This document shows, one piece after another, positions 22,063 to 33,648 of a DNA stretch of 64,000 nt (position 1 is its first letter; every line of letters starts with the position of its first letter). The stretch lies in contig JAIUPT010000029.1 of assembly GCA_022315425.1 (NCBI GenBank), positions 434,001-498,000 of the forward strand, in the 5' to 3' direction. The DNA comes from Pseudevernia furfuracea (taxonomy: Eukaryota > Ascomycota > Lecanoromycetes > Lecanorales > Parmeliaceae). The notes below the pieces were generated by a model. That model had not been told where the DNA came from and did no database searches. It saw only the letters and a program-made list of their open reading frames with translations. A program made the translations under genes and the position numbers.

Positions 22063-23093
22063 TCATGAAGAACTGAACATTCGCGTCAAGGATGCTCCTG
22101 GCCTCTGGGCTTTCGAATCGCCATTTCCAGCGGCATGGGTTACCTGCTCGAGCAAACCCTTTGCTTCCTCCATGATCCATACCCCATTGCTCGTACCAAT
22201 CCTCTCTGCACCAGCTTCCATCATGACCACGCACTCATTCACCGTCTTCACGCCACCGCTTGCCTTGACTTTCATGTTGTCTCCTACAACGCTCTTCATC
22301 AGTCTAACATTCTCTTGAGTTGCACCTCGGCCGTTGAATCCAGTGCTAGTCTTCACATAATCCGCGCCTGCCGCCTCCGCTATCTTGCATCCAGCTATGA
22401 TTTCGCGTGGAGATAATTGCGATGTCTCCAGGATCACCTTTAAGATGATTGGATGAGGTGCCACGGTACGCACAGCCGCTATGTCCGTGTACACCTCGGA
22501 ATAGTATTGATTTCTCAGGAGAACATGATTCATGACCATGTCAAGCTCTTTGGCTCCTGCATCGACGGCTCTCGCGGCTTCACTGAATCGTCATCAGCTT
22601 TGCTTTAGCCTCTGCTAGAGCATATTCCCCTACGTTGTCTTCTCCTTGAGGGATTGGGTTCCCTCATGAAATCCCACCACACAAGCTACAACCACCGAAC
22701 ATCCTTGCAAATTGTGAACAGCACGGTCCACCCATGTCAGCCGTACACAGACGGACTGTAAATTTGATTAGTCTTTTAGAACGACGTGACTTTTCCAACG
22801 ATTCTTCTAAGAACAATTTTACATATTTATAGCAGAAACGGACCACCCTTACTGAATCGAATATCGCGTTGAAGGAAACGGCACACCTTGAAATTGTGTC
22901 TCCTAGCTTCCTCGCAGAGAGTATCCACCTGCTTTCCCGTCGCTTCAAGCTTTAAAAGCGTATGATCTATGGTCTTAGCAAACACCGCGGTCCCGATACT
23001 TGGTGCTTTGTATTCCAATGGGGTACTTGGTAGATTATGCCCCGCCTGGTCAAATATGGCAAGCCACTCGTCCTGTGTATATCTCGTTGCCAT
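22063..23093 (-). CDS. Deoxyribose-phosphate aldolase
   Basis: DeoC/DERA family class I aldolase that cleaves 2-deoxyribose 5-phosphate to acetaldehyde and glyceraldehyde 3-phosphate. Three exons with introns at 22756-22886 and 22583-22633 give 282 residues in an exact frame. Seen motifs are FAKTIDHTLLKLEATGKQVD, EAARAVDAGAKELDMVMNHV, ILKVILETSQLSPREI, the Schiff-base segment GADYVKTSTGFNGRGAT, and VKASGGVKTV. A short Ser-ended tail follows. The length is close to that of other fungal DERA proteins. The 131-nt first intron is longer than most in this window. Confidence 0.95.
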
Positions 23094-24297
23094 AGCGCAT
23101 ACTTTGATACAATTTGCCTATGCCTTGTCAGATCTGGGTGTTGTAAGACAGTACATATGTTAAACGATTGCAGCTGCTGTTGCTACAGCTCATGTGACGG
23201 TATCAAACACCCTATGGCTTGCAGGAGCCCAGTGTTGTCTGGAAAAACCACCCATGCTTCGACCGCGGTTCTGCGCTAATTTACTGACCTAGAATCTCCC
23301 ACGGTGTGGGAGGCGCACTTGCGACTTGCGAGCTTGCCTCCCACCTCCCAACAAGGAGCTACTTTTTGCTAGACCACATGTAGTTAGCTCAGTGCCTCGG
23401 ATAGATTCTACGGCCAGCGGCAGGCCCAGGCGCCCCCCAAAAAGCACTAAACACTGCTGAATTTCTGCGTTGAGTAAATGACATTTTCTTGATGTATCTT
23501 ACAATCCGCCTGAACTATTTTTACATTTCTTCCGTCAATATCTCTCGGCTTGTACTCACGAAGGAGAATCGAGGCCCAGTATGATACATTTGCTGGCAAC
23601 GTTGTGGCTAATCAAGTATCGGCATTAAGCATCTCATCTTTCCTGCGTCTTTCCAATCAACTACATTGGAGACAAGATACATCCTGTCATCAGACTAAGT
23701 GATCCTATCTCCATAGACTGTAAAAACTGCTCGAGTCTAGAGGGTGTGGGACAAGACTTTCTCGTCTTCATATACCCTCGCTTTCGGAAACAAAGCACTG
23801 TTAGTGCCAACACCTGTAATGCCTTGGGAAAACGCTTACCGCCATCTTGCTCAAAACCTAAGCTTATACATCTCCTGAACGTCTGCCTCTTGCTCCGGAC
23901 GATATAATCCCTTCCATATCGTTTTTGTATTCTTACTTCGTTTTCGTCACTATCCCAATCTCAATTTTGTTTTTCCACCTGCGATGTCTTCTCCTTGATT
24001 CCTTCTTTTCTTCTTTCCTTATTCCCTGTTTTACATCTTTCTAAATAGCAAATTAGAAGGAGACAGCACCAGCTGAAGCACACCAGTAGTGCCGTTGCAG
24101 TCTCGACCATTGAATGAGCAGCAAGAAGACCATTGGTAATTTAGGATATCCATTAGGGCAACAGCAGCGGATATTCGGTAAACAACCAATGACTTCGGTG
24201 TGGAAAAGTAAATGATTGAATAAGCGGATAGCAAGATCACAGCCACGGTCAAAATTTCATTCTTTGTACACAACCCAACAGCTCATTGCTCTCCTCC
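23094..24297. other. Intergenic, no supported gene
   Basis: 1.2 kb. It has a small inverted repeat around 23296-23350 (GTGGGAGG with CCTCCCAC) and a pyrimidine-rich stretch near 23.9-24.0 kb. The GTTAGCTCAGTG near 23390 resembles a tRNA D-arm, but no tRNA fold could be completed. Confidence 0.45.
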
Positions 24298-24902
24298 TCA
24301 TTGCCTCGGTCTCGTCGCACTTTTTTTAGGCAGTATCACAGGTTGCCGTCTCGCTCGTGCAAATGCCTCGGTGGCTAAGGGTGAATTGCCTTCGGTACGG
24401 ATTACAGAGCCTATTGACATGAAGAAGCTGTTGAGTACAAAGACAGTCAGCATCAGGCTGGACTCGGAAATACGTGCCAGGCGGCAAGGTGCAAGGCCCA
24501 TAGCCAACGTACCCAAATGTAACCCCGGAACCCAGCATGTATTTTCCTAAGCTCCTCATAGGGCCACTGGGACCAGCACCGTATCTCATGATGTTGAAGC
24601 CACCTTCATTTTGTCTTAGCGCTCGTTCAATGGTCCTGCAAGGTGATGTCGTTGAAAGATGTACCAATTAAGAAGCCCATGATCAGACCTACGGCTGTAG
24701 AGGAAAGTCCCTGGTCAGTGAAAGAATCGACGCAGCGCAGGCATCATTGAATATCCATACAGCCTCCAAGCATTGCGCCCATTTTCCCTGACTGTTTTCA
24801 GTAATGACGCGTGGATGAGGATGGACAGGGCACACATTTGTCAAACGTGGAAGGGCCTTGCATGCGTCCTCCACCTGTGGAGCTCGATGGCATGGGCGGC
24901 AT
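24298..24902 (-). CDS. MGR2: Mgr2/Romo1 mitochondrial inner-membrane protein
   Basis: Small two-helix subunit of the TIM23 translocase (Romo1 in animals) that controls lateral release of proteins into the inner membrane. Five exons (24836-24902, 24761-24787, 24665-24694, 24513-24603, 24298-24427) splice to exactly 114 residues. The order is MPPMPSSSTGGG, GPSTFDK, KMGAMLGGSVGLIMGFLIG, the loop RYGAGPSGPMRSLGKYMLGS, FFMSIGSVIRTEGNSP, and a basic tail. The second and third exons are only 27 and 30 nt. The first acceptor has an alternative 4 nt away, and TCAG|GG is chosen because it keeps the frame. It lies head to head with the FHA gene, about 830 bases apart. Confidence 0.92.
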
Positions 24903-25729
24903 GTTTAATCTATGGATGGTAATAGGATTACAGGGGAAGCGACAACAATTGATTAGAAAGAGTTGTTTTTGAATATTTGACTTTTGATTCTTCCGTTGCG
25001 AGTTTGGACCCTTTACCCCAGTCACGTGAGAGTTTGCTTTGGCTGTCAACGCCGCAGCTACATGCAATACCCCCACGGACCCAACAACTCAGATAGATTG
25101 GACCGGGATGGTGTATAAAGCCTTGTTATACTTGGTATCAAAATCATCACAAGCTCATATACTGCGCTATTTTGATACCGCTTCGTCATTGTCCTTCTCG
25201 GCGTCTGTCTCAGCCCTATCATTAACTCGCGTCTACGCCTGCCGAAAAACCAACGTTGCTCTGACTTCTCCCTTTAACCCTACCCCTCAGATTCAGAATC
25301 AACAATCTCAACAATCAAGTATATCCATCGACTTTGGTGGGCCTCGATATCATCACACTTGCTGTTGACGGTTTTCATTTTACCTCTTAATATCAAGCAG
25401 ACACGCAGCTGGTCTGATATTCTCTTCAACCGTGACACGGCTCTTGCCGTAAGGGTAACTGCGGTCGTCCGGCATCAATCATCGTTGTGTCAAGCCAGCA
25501 GGAGCTGTACATCAACCAAAATTCCGTGCCTCCTTCCAAATTCAAGTCACATGAGGGGTCAAATCATCACCCAAGTCAAGTCAACTCACCCCACCCTCGA
25601 GACCTACAGTGGCGCGCTTGTTTCGACAACGCGGGACCTGAAGCCAACGACCGCTTGGAAGAGGAATTGGAGCTATAGGAGGTCGGGTGGTGCCGAGGCA
25701 ACATTGAAATAGGGACAATCATTACACCG
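24903..25729. promoter_or_regulatory. Divergent promoter of MGR2 and the FHA gene
   Basis: No gene supported. The right half is pyrimidine-rich and probably is the long 5' untranslated region of the FHA gene. Confidence 0.5.
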
Positions 25730-28115
25730 ATGACTGCTGTAGCGTCTCCGCCTAGCTTTCAGCCCCGATGGAATTCTGGTAGTGGTGTAGAGGGACACAT
25801 GGGCGCCGAGGAGGTTACCAGAATGTTCATGCCCCGCAAGGGTGCACAGCGCACGAACTCGGCTTCTTCGACTACTTCTTCACCTTCGTCATCTACTTTC
25901 ACTTCACCTGCTCCTACGCCACAAACGAACGGCGACACCCCAATTGCGAACGGGGAGCAAGGAGGGTGGGGACCAAAGAAAAAAGCGGCCAGTGGTGCGA
26001 GGGGCCTTTGGCCGTCTTCCAAGGCCGAACCTGTATCGGGTCTATCTATAGCGAGATCACAGGCACTCCCGACCCCGTCGTCTGGTCAGTCAGCAGCATC
26101 CACCATGAACACCGCAATGCACCAGCCTTCCCCAGTATTACCCTCACAAAATAGACTTCAGTCTCCAGCACAGCAAAATGGAGGAAGAGGAGAACAGCAG
26201 TCTGCAGGTTCAGGAGTGGCACCGGCCATTCTGGCACTGCTGCCAATGACCGGCACCTTCGAACGAAAACAGATTACAGTACCATTCTCTCCGGATTTTT
26301 TGCGAATTGGTCGTCAAACGAATGCGAAGACTGTACCCACCGCCGTCAACGGCTATTTCGACTCCAAGGTTCTCTCAAGGCAGCACGCTGAGGTGTGGGC
26401 GGACAAGGAGACTGGGAAGATATGGATCAAAGACGTGAAATCATCGAATGGAACATTCGTCAATGGCATTAGGCTATCGCCGGAAAACAGAGATTCTGAG
26501 CCGCACGAACTTCGGGAACAAGACACGTTGGAATTGGGCATTGACATTGTAAGTGAGGATCAGAAAAGTATTGTACATCACAAAGTCTCCGCCAAGGTTG
26601 ATGTCGCGGGTATCTATCCCCAACCTCCAAGCCTACTGGAAATGGACTTCAATGCCAATACTTCGAGTGCCGGCAACCCGATAATGGGGGAGTCTATGAG
26701 CCAACAAATGTCACAGATGCGAGGCCGAGGTAGTAGCCAAGGCTCCGCGGGCAGCAACGGCCGTATGGCTGGGGGCAATGCGAATATGTTGGGACCGCAG
26801 AGGCAGATGAATCTTTGGATGGGTCCTATCACCATTGAGCAGGTGGTAAAGAAGCTAGGGGTAAGTTGAAAATTAGACCAGATTGTACACAATCACTAAA
26901 TCATGCCAGGGGGAGCTCAAGCAAGCCAAGCAGCAATCTCAGGATCTCCACCGTACTGGGGATTTTTTCAACACTCTTCTAACGCTCAAACCTGGCGAAC
27001 AGCCCCCGAACTCCCCACCGAAACATACTACAGAGGAGAATAAAACAAATGGTGTTCATCCACCTACCAAAGTCGACGCTATGTCACCATTTTCGCAGCC
27101 TCCAGCCCCGCCACCACAACAACCTCTTCCTGAAAAACCAGATTCCGCACGCTTCATAATACCAGAGTCGTTGTCTCAGCCATCTTTGAAAAGGGTAGAT
27201 ACAGAAAGACCAAAATCAGGATTAAGCTCACCCACAAAAGAGATTCCGAGCGGCCAGATTGTCTCCCTGCTCGAAGCATTGAAGTCAGCGAAACAAGAGA
27301 TAGATTCGCAAGGCAGCCGCGTAAAGCATCTCGAAGTTGCATTGGCACGAGAGCGCAAGGCACGTGAGCTTGCGGAACGGCGCGCGCGCACCTTGTCAGG
27401 TAGTGAAGATGATCACGAGACAAATAGTGCTATTGAGGAGGCCTTCGAGCCACCCTTGGACACTTTGGAGCTTATTGAGCACGAGCTACCAAATGGTCAT
27501 GCAGAGAATGTTGAGGAGTCGCAGTTACTTTCAAGATCGATATCCACAACGACCTTAAAGAGCGCTGAAGACTTGCATCAGGACACAGTAGACATCGATA
27601 CCTCAACCTCGCGGCTACAGGCGAGAATCGACCTCATGGTCAAAGAGATGGATGACTTGAAGATGCTGATGGAATCATACAAGCAAAGAGCAGAAGACGC
27701 TGAAGAGGGACAGAGGGGCTTAGCAGAGATGGTAGAAAGCATTCGAGCCGGACGCGACTCCAAGAGTGTTATGCCAGTATTGAAGAACGACGAATCTACG
27801 ATTCTCACCAACGGCGACGTCGACAGCGCTGCAGACTCGAAAGCCCCTATACGTTCCAAAGGACTGGATCGCAGCTCGTCGTCCTCACATCTGCATCATC
27901 AGCTTCCAAACGGCACCGCTGCATTAGAGGACATGCACCGAGAGCTGGAGAAAACGGTATCAAACGTACTCCAGCAGCAACGGCAATGGGGCGGTACAGG
28001 AGAGGGTGGTCGCATGGTACAGAGTGCGCCTTATGTGTCTATGGTCGGGGTCGTACTTATCGGAGTTGGTATTATGACTTGGTTGAATGGCTGGCAGCCG
28101 GGTGGAGAAAGATGA
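25730..28115 (+). CDS. Tail-anchored FHA-domain protein (SLMAP/Far10/PRO45-type)
   Basis: Two exons (25730-26860 and 26910-28115) code for 778 residues. The N-terminal 170 residues are Ser/Pro/Gln-rich. The FHA phosphopeptide-binding domain follows (LRIGRQTNAKTVP, SRQHAEVWADKETGKIWIKD, SSNGTFVNGIRLSPE). Further on is a coiled coil (LLEALKSAKQEIDSQGSRVK and LQARIDLMVKEMDDLKMLME). The very end has a single membrane segment (SMVGVVLIGVGIMTWLNGW). This layout is that of SLMAP, yeast Far9/Far10 and Sordaria PRO45, subunits of the STRIPAK kinase-phosphatase complex at the ER and nuclear envelope, which governs cell fusion and sexual development. The orthology is inferred from architecture. Confidence 0.88.
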
Positions 28116-28864
28116 ACGCCGTATTCAATGATACCGTGGTACGGCACTGAGAATTACCCTTGGCGTCTGACTTTACTTCTTGGAAGTAAGGATTCGGTAC
28201 GAGTACGGATTGGTTGAAGGCGTCTTCACGATCATGCAACATTAGCGGAGTTGGAGGGTTCTTAATGAGGACATATCTTACGGCGGCCTGCATTGCGACG
28301 TATTTGACCCTGAGATACACCCGCTAGGTATAGCAATACATACATGCTCGATCATCTTTTTTGTTGTCTTTGTCAGTTGTGATGGGTGAGTGCGCTTCTT
28401 ACCTTACGGCTTCTTATTTTTGGTGGTGGCTGGAACTTTACCACGGTTTAATCACCTGTTCGAAGAGTTTTGTTCCTGTGGAGCTTCCCCCCCAACCAAG
28501 GAGGCACTGCAGCCTACGGCGCCCCTCTATTGGAAAATACTCGGACGTCGTCGGTGCCCGGCGAACCTTTCAATCAACCTACACTGCAAGTCTTGTTTAC
28601 GATTCGGAAGCGAATGCTGACTGAAACGCGCATTACGCAGTCCCCGACAGCCAGCCAAGAACAGCCATGTCTAAACGAACACATACAGTGTGCAAGAGTA
28701 CCAAACTGTCTCCAGATCCTAGGGTCCTACAAATACTCACCACCCCTGCTCCTTTCATTGTAAACCCTTTGCCTCCTACCCATCAGACCCGTATTCCAGC
28801 TACTCACCACCCTACTCCTTTTCCTTCCACCCCTTCCATCAAACAAACAACCAATCAACCAACC
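28116..28864. other. Intergenic, pyrimidine-rich 5' leader on the right
   Basis: No gene seen. The last 150 bases before 28865 are C/T-rich with CAACCAACC motifs, typical of leaders of expressed small secreted protein genes. Confidence 0.5.
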
Positions 28865-29125
28865 ATGCAACTTCCCCTCCAGGCCGTCTTCGCCCTCCTC
28901 TTCCTCTTCACCCCCCACCTCACCCTCACCGAACGCGCGCCCGACATCGCCAGCGGCAACGCGGTCGACGACGGCTGCACGAACTCAACATGCCCCATCA
29001 TCAACGCGCGCTTCCAAGCCGCAAAGGACGAGATCGCCCAGCTGGACGAAGAGGCGACGACGCCGGCGTTCTTGTCCGGTTACCGGTCAGCCATGGAAGA
29101 TGTCGTGATTGAGTTTGGGTGCTGA
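28865..29125 (+). CDS. Small secreted protein, 86 residues, unknown
   Basis: Starts with a signal peptide (MQLPLQAVFALLFLFTPHLT). The mature part has three Cys (DDGCTNSTCP and the final FGC) and a helical stretch (INARFQAAKDEIAQLDEEA). C/G-ending codons suggest good expression. The frame ends at 29125, but just after it another frame continues with protein-like sequence (FVLGSDGMDTAMGLLGTLPS) up to and through a run of 19 G at 29214-29232, so the gene may once have been longer or may be alternatively spliced. No family recognised; a secreted effector-like role is only a guess. Confidence 0.55.
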   Translation: MQLPLQAVFALLFLFTPHLTLTERAPDIASGNAVDDGCTNSTCPIINARFQAAKDEIAQLDEEATTPAFLSGYRSAMEDVVIEFGC

Positions 29126-29213
29126 AATGCAGTTTGTGCTTGGCAGTGACGGGATGGATACGGCCATGGGGTTGCTTGGTACGTTGCCGTCGTTGGAGAA
29201 GTTGGACGCTTTT

Positions 29214-29232
29214 GGGGGGGGGGGGGGGGGGG
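29214..29232. repeat. Mononucleotide G run, 19 bases
   Basis: An uninterrupted run of 19 G within or just after the small secreted protein gene. Such runs slip easily, and any frame crossing them is unstable; the exact count may also be a sequencing limit. Confidence 0.8.
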
Positions 29233-29401
29233 ACAAGAGGCAAGCTGACTGGATTGCAGAGGTTTCCGATCAAGGGAACGTTTTGAAGGATTGAAAGCGG
29301 GAGTGTGGTGATACTGTCATGGCTTCCATGGTTTTACTTTGTTGTCTCATGCTCTGTCAAAGGTTGTTGTTGGACAGTGTCTGAGCTGGCTCAGGGATCA
29401 C

Positions 29402-29432
29402 TAGTCTCAGTAATTCAGACTCTATGTTCGAG
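29402..29432. repeat. 31-bp dispersed repeat, copy A
   Basis: Identical over 31 bases to 39033-39063 in the same orientation. Begins TAGTCTCAGTAATTCAG and ends ATGTTCGAG. Confidence 0.9.
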
Positions 29433-30353
29433 CACCAGTAGCAATAAAATCATCTTTCTTCCACATCATGACATTAGTCATAACAAGTCATTCCTGAGAA
29501 GGAAATTAGGGTATACAGTATGCAGTCCTTCACACCAAAAACGACTGACTATCTATTTCATACTACCTATTATCTAGTACCAATCATCCTTTGCCCGTAC
29601 ATCATGTCTCATTCAACCATCCAATTCCCCAATCATGAGCCATCAATCATCACTCATCACGCGGTACTTGCCTCAATAACCACCTCATCAGTCACAAAAA
29701 GCATCACTTAACGTAACCTCTCCATCTACTTGCAAAGCTCGCAAAATACTCTCCTACCCTCTCCTCTCCACCGCAGCTAAACCTATCACTAAGCGAACAA
29801 ACTAACCTGGTCTCCTTAATATTAACAGGGCCATGTAGCCGGCTGGCACTCCCAGTTTATTACATCTAGACTGTTTTTGTTTTTTTTTCGTTTTTTTTTT
29901 CTTCGACGTTGAGACGGTAGAGTATAGTTGTTGCTTTAGATATTTCACTTGCGCCAGTGTATTTTACATGTTCGCAGCTTCATGAGTGAAAACATTTCTC
30001 TACGGACAAGAAGAGGTTTATGACAAGACAATGGCTTTTCGGCGTGCATTGACATGCAAGTTGCATCCTGCAGGGGGCTTGTCAAAGGAACTACATACTG
30101 CGTACATGGTCATGATCTCCTCCTTCCTTCTCCCTTTTTATTGATCTCATAACAAGGCACGTGGAAGCCTCTCTTTGTTTTTTGTTTTTTCTTCTTCTTT
30201 CGGGCATGAACATACTATGTAGCAGGTCAATCACTTTATCCTAGGATCCTTCGGTTGCCGTAGTAAGCACCAGGGAGGCAGATACGCTGGAGGAAAGGCA
30301 ACAAAAACCAGTGTACAAAGGAAAGAAGATGTCGGAATGTAAATCAGATTGGT
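29433..30353. other. Intergenic, poly-T tracts, no supported gene
   Basis: Contains T-rich runs around 29877-29900 and 30176-30200 and the 3' flank of the P450 gene. Nothing coding recognised. Confidence 0.5.
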
Positions 30354-32222
30354 CTACGGTGTTGATTCGATTTCAATCGAGTTCCTCAACCGAAACTGCA
30401 CCATAGGGCCGTCCGCCTGCAGCACAAATTTGTCCAAGCCCTGAAACTCCCCCTTCCTATGCCTCAAACTCTTCTCGTCGAGCGCCGGATTGCCCTCGCC
30501 GGCCGTCGAACCGGCCGCGATCCTCATCTCGAACATGTACACCAACCGAGCCACCACGATCATGAGCTCCTTATACGCCATGCTCTTGCCGACGCAACCC
30601 CTCGGTCCAACGCTGAAAGGACAGAAAGCGCTCCTGGCACGTGCGACGGATCCTGCGCTGCGCAGGTTTTTGGGCTCGACGTTATCCTCCACGAGCCATC
30701 GCTCTGGGACGTATTCGAAAGGTTGGGGGTAGTACGCGTCGTGGTGCTGAATGGCATAGATGGGAACCCCAACGTCGACGCCAGCGGGAAAGTGCATGCC
30801 GTCGATGTCGATACCTTTGGGAAGGACCTCGCGCGGCAGGATGCCACCAACTCCGGGGCTTAGACGGAGCGCTTCGTCGATGCAAGCCCGAAGGTAAGTG
30901 CAGTTGTTTAATTTGCTGCCGCCGCGGATCTCCTCTGTGTGAGCGAAGGCGGCGCGGATTTCGTCGTTAAGGTGAGAGAGACAGGCAGGATTATGGAGGA
31001 GGTAGAACAGTGTACTGGAGATTGCTGTGGACGTGGTGTCTGTGCCTGTTGCGCAGAAATCAGAGACGGTCCCGTCAAGGTCACTGTTGGGTTCCACGTA
31101 ATGCGGTAATTCTTACCTCCCAATATCAGCAAGCTTGCTTCGGCAACGAGCTCGTCCAGAGTGAACCCCTGTCCAGTCTCCGGGTCTTTGCCTTTTTGAA
31201 GAAAGTAGAAAACGTCTTTAACTTTGACCTTATCGCCTTTGGCGATGCGATGATCTGCTTGTTCTTTGCTAAACGCTTCATATCGAGCACTGGCTGCAGC
31301 CAGGCTCCTGAAAAGTATCTTGTCGAGTTGGAGGCTGGTGAGGCCTTGCATATGGCCCACCTGTAAAGTTCGCAGTAATCAATACCATGGCATGAGCTGG
31401 CAGCTTTTGACGTACAATGTTGAGGCCTTGGACACCGGCTGGAAGTACTTTGAGCATATAGTGATTGTCGGACGACTCCAACATGTTAAAACTGTGCGAG
31501 AAACACAAATCTCCCATGACATCGAATGTCAAATACGCGGTCCAGAGAGACATATTCTTAGCTTTCCCCCAAGGCATGGCACATGAGCTCTTTTGCTCCA
31601 ATTGATCGCAATCTCCGCTCTCCAAGGAGTCTTCGCGAACCATTTTCGCAAAAGCAGCGAACGTTCTTCAGGACGTGGTCTTCCATTGCCAAATTGCACT
31701 GTCCGAGAGACCTTGCGAAACAATTCTTCGTTTGCGGCCGTGCTCCTTCGCCGTTATTGCTGTGAGCACACTGGGAGCCTTGAAGTAGTGGCTAAAAATA
31801 CTATAGTAACTGGACTTTTGAACGTTGGCTTTGTGGCTGTATATCGCGTGCAAGGCTGTGTTGGTATTGACAGACACTCTCGATGGACCGTAACGAACGA
31901 CAGGCCCTGCACTTGATTAGCAGTGCAAATCCCAGCAGCTTGAGTATCAGGCACCGTATTTCATGTGCAGCCTGTAAAAATCCAAGTGGCGATCTCCCGC
32001 CCACGCGGCATAGACGTTATACCAATCGGTAATCCGAGCGAAGAGAGGCCCGGGGATCTTCATCTTCGCCAATGGGTGAAGTGTCAATCGGTATGAGAAC
32101 AACACGATGTACTAGAGGACTGTACATTAGCCGGGTCTGATGCGTATACATGTACCATGTATACCCACAAATAGAAGTGCGCATCCTGCGAGGACCATAG
32201 ATAGGAACGCGCATTTGGACAT
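30354..32222 (-). pseudogene. Cytochrome P450, full length but with two frameshifts
   Basis: Five exons can be built with introns at 32112-32168, 31907-31954, 31361-31415 and 31046-31116. The start at 32222 gives a membrane anchor (SMVLAGCALLFYIVLFSYRL) followed by the hinge KMKIPGPLFARITDWYN. Then come GPVVRYGPSRVSVN, HGRKRRIVSQGLSDSAI, the I-helix LGGTDTTSTAI, the ExxR segment ACIDEALRLSPG, YVPERW, and the heme loop FSVGPRGCVG. Class is a microsomal secondary-metabolism-type P450. In the exon after HGRKRR, single bases are missing near 31692 and near 31645. Between and after them the expected helix (AMEDHVLKNVR, then MVREDSLESG) continues in other frames. No intron explains this. It is probably a recently inactivated gene, since everything else is well preserved. 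Confidence 0.75.
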
Positions 32223-33648
32223 GAGCCAAAGTACAAAACTAGGCAACATCTCGAGGTCGCACAAATTGCGCAAGTAACAATGCAGATAAGTCGACCAAGG
32301 CCTTTAGGTTGAGATGCTAGTATGCAAGTATCGCTGGAAAAGTCACGATCAAGAGAAGTTCGGGGTCCACACTCAAGTGATAGCGCAAGGGTTTGTTAAT
32401 ACCAATTACATAGAATACAACAATACTGAAAGATGATTGTTCTCTAGGAACGTATCGCCGAAACATTCAAATCAACAAGGAGTATCATGCAGGAAGCGCG
32501 AGTTGGGTGGCCCCTTTACTGTACAGCCCCCAAGTCTGGCAGCTGAGAATTGCCCGTGCAATCGGCCGGGGATACACGAAGTGTCACAAGTGTTCAAGTA
32601 CATAGAGCTCATGCTGAAAAAATGTAAGCTGACGCTCATTCAGGGACCACCCTCAATTACAATATTTATTTTGATCATTTCTGTATTTTGGGATTCTACT
32701 TATTATTTCTAAAAAAAAATGTTTCGGAGATAAAAGAAATCAGCCATACTCTATCCGATAGAGTAGGCCGATAGTGCCCGAATCACCATACCTTACTTTA
32801 TCTCTACGACTTCTTCATTTCTATTGGTGTGCAACTCATGCACCTCGCTTTTGGTACCAGCTGACCAGTACGGATTGCAGTCTCTTACACAGCTCGGGTC
32901 TTAGATTGGAGCACATCAGTCCTCATCCACATTATATGTGGTGGAAGTGCCACCCCACCACCACACGGAATCCAAATTGATACTTGACTGCATCAAGGAT
33001 CTGGGCATGCCGCAGTGACTTCGCGAGTGATTGCCCACTCTAGCAAGGCTGCATCCGGATACCATCTCGATCAAGAAGCTCAGTTTTCAATGAAGTGAAA
33101 GGGTGTGAAGGAATTCCGGAATATTTGAAATCACGCTGGTTCATTCATCTTTTATTGAATGTAAGCTGAATGTAACCCAGACCAATACTGTAAGATGTCT
33201 CGTTCCATGGCTCGGAGCAGTCCGGAGTAACCTTACTCTGCGTTCGTCAGGGTCTAACTCATCTTCCCACGTTTTGTCCGTATAGGTCTCTCACGGTGAA
33301 GGCTGCTCTTACAGACGTAAAACGCAGAAATGGATGGAGAGTATTCTCCACTATTGCGTGGCCAAATTTGGATCCATGTGCTCCTTACACTTTGAAGTTA
33401 GCCCTGCGCGGGGGCCACTCTGTGTACACTTGCCTCAAACGAATCCGACCCATAGGGTCTGTAGGCTTACTACCGGATTGTACGCATCTGAGGGTTTGGA
33501 TTACTGGCTTAACCTTATTGGCGCTAACACCAAGGCTCAGATCTAGGGTTCACGAAAGAGATTACTGACTTTCTAGTCTCGAGTCTTTACTCCACACAAA
33601 GCTTCTTGCTATGTGCTATTGCCGATGAGTACGCCATATCTATAAAAA
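32223..33648. other. Long intergenic region, no supported gene
   Basis: 1.4 kb between the P450 and the rhodopsin-like gene. Near 32748 there is a short perfect palindrome (ACTCTATC-C-GATAGAGT). No domain found on either strand. Confidence 0.5.

Noticed and set aside
23385..23450. GTTAGCTCAGTG resembling a tRNA D-arm
   Set aside because: No T-loop sequence at the right distance.
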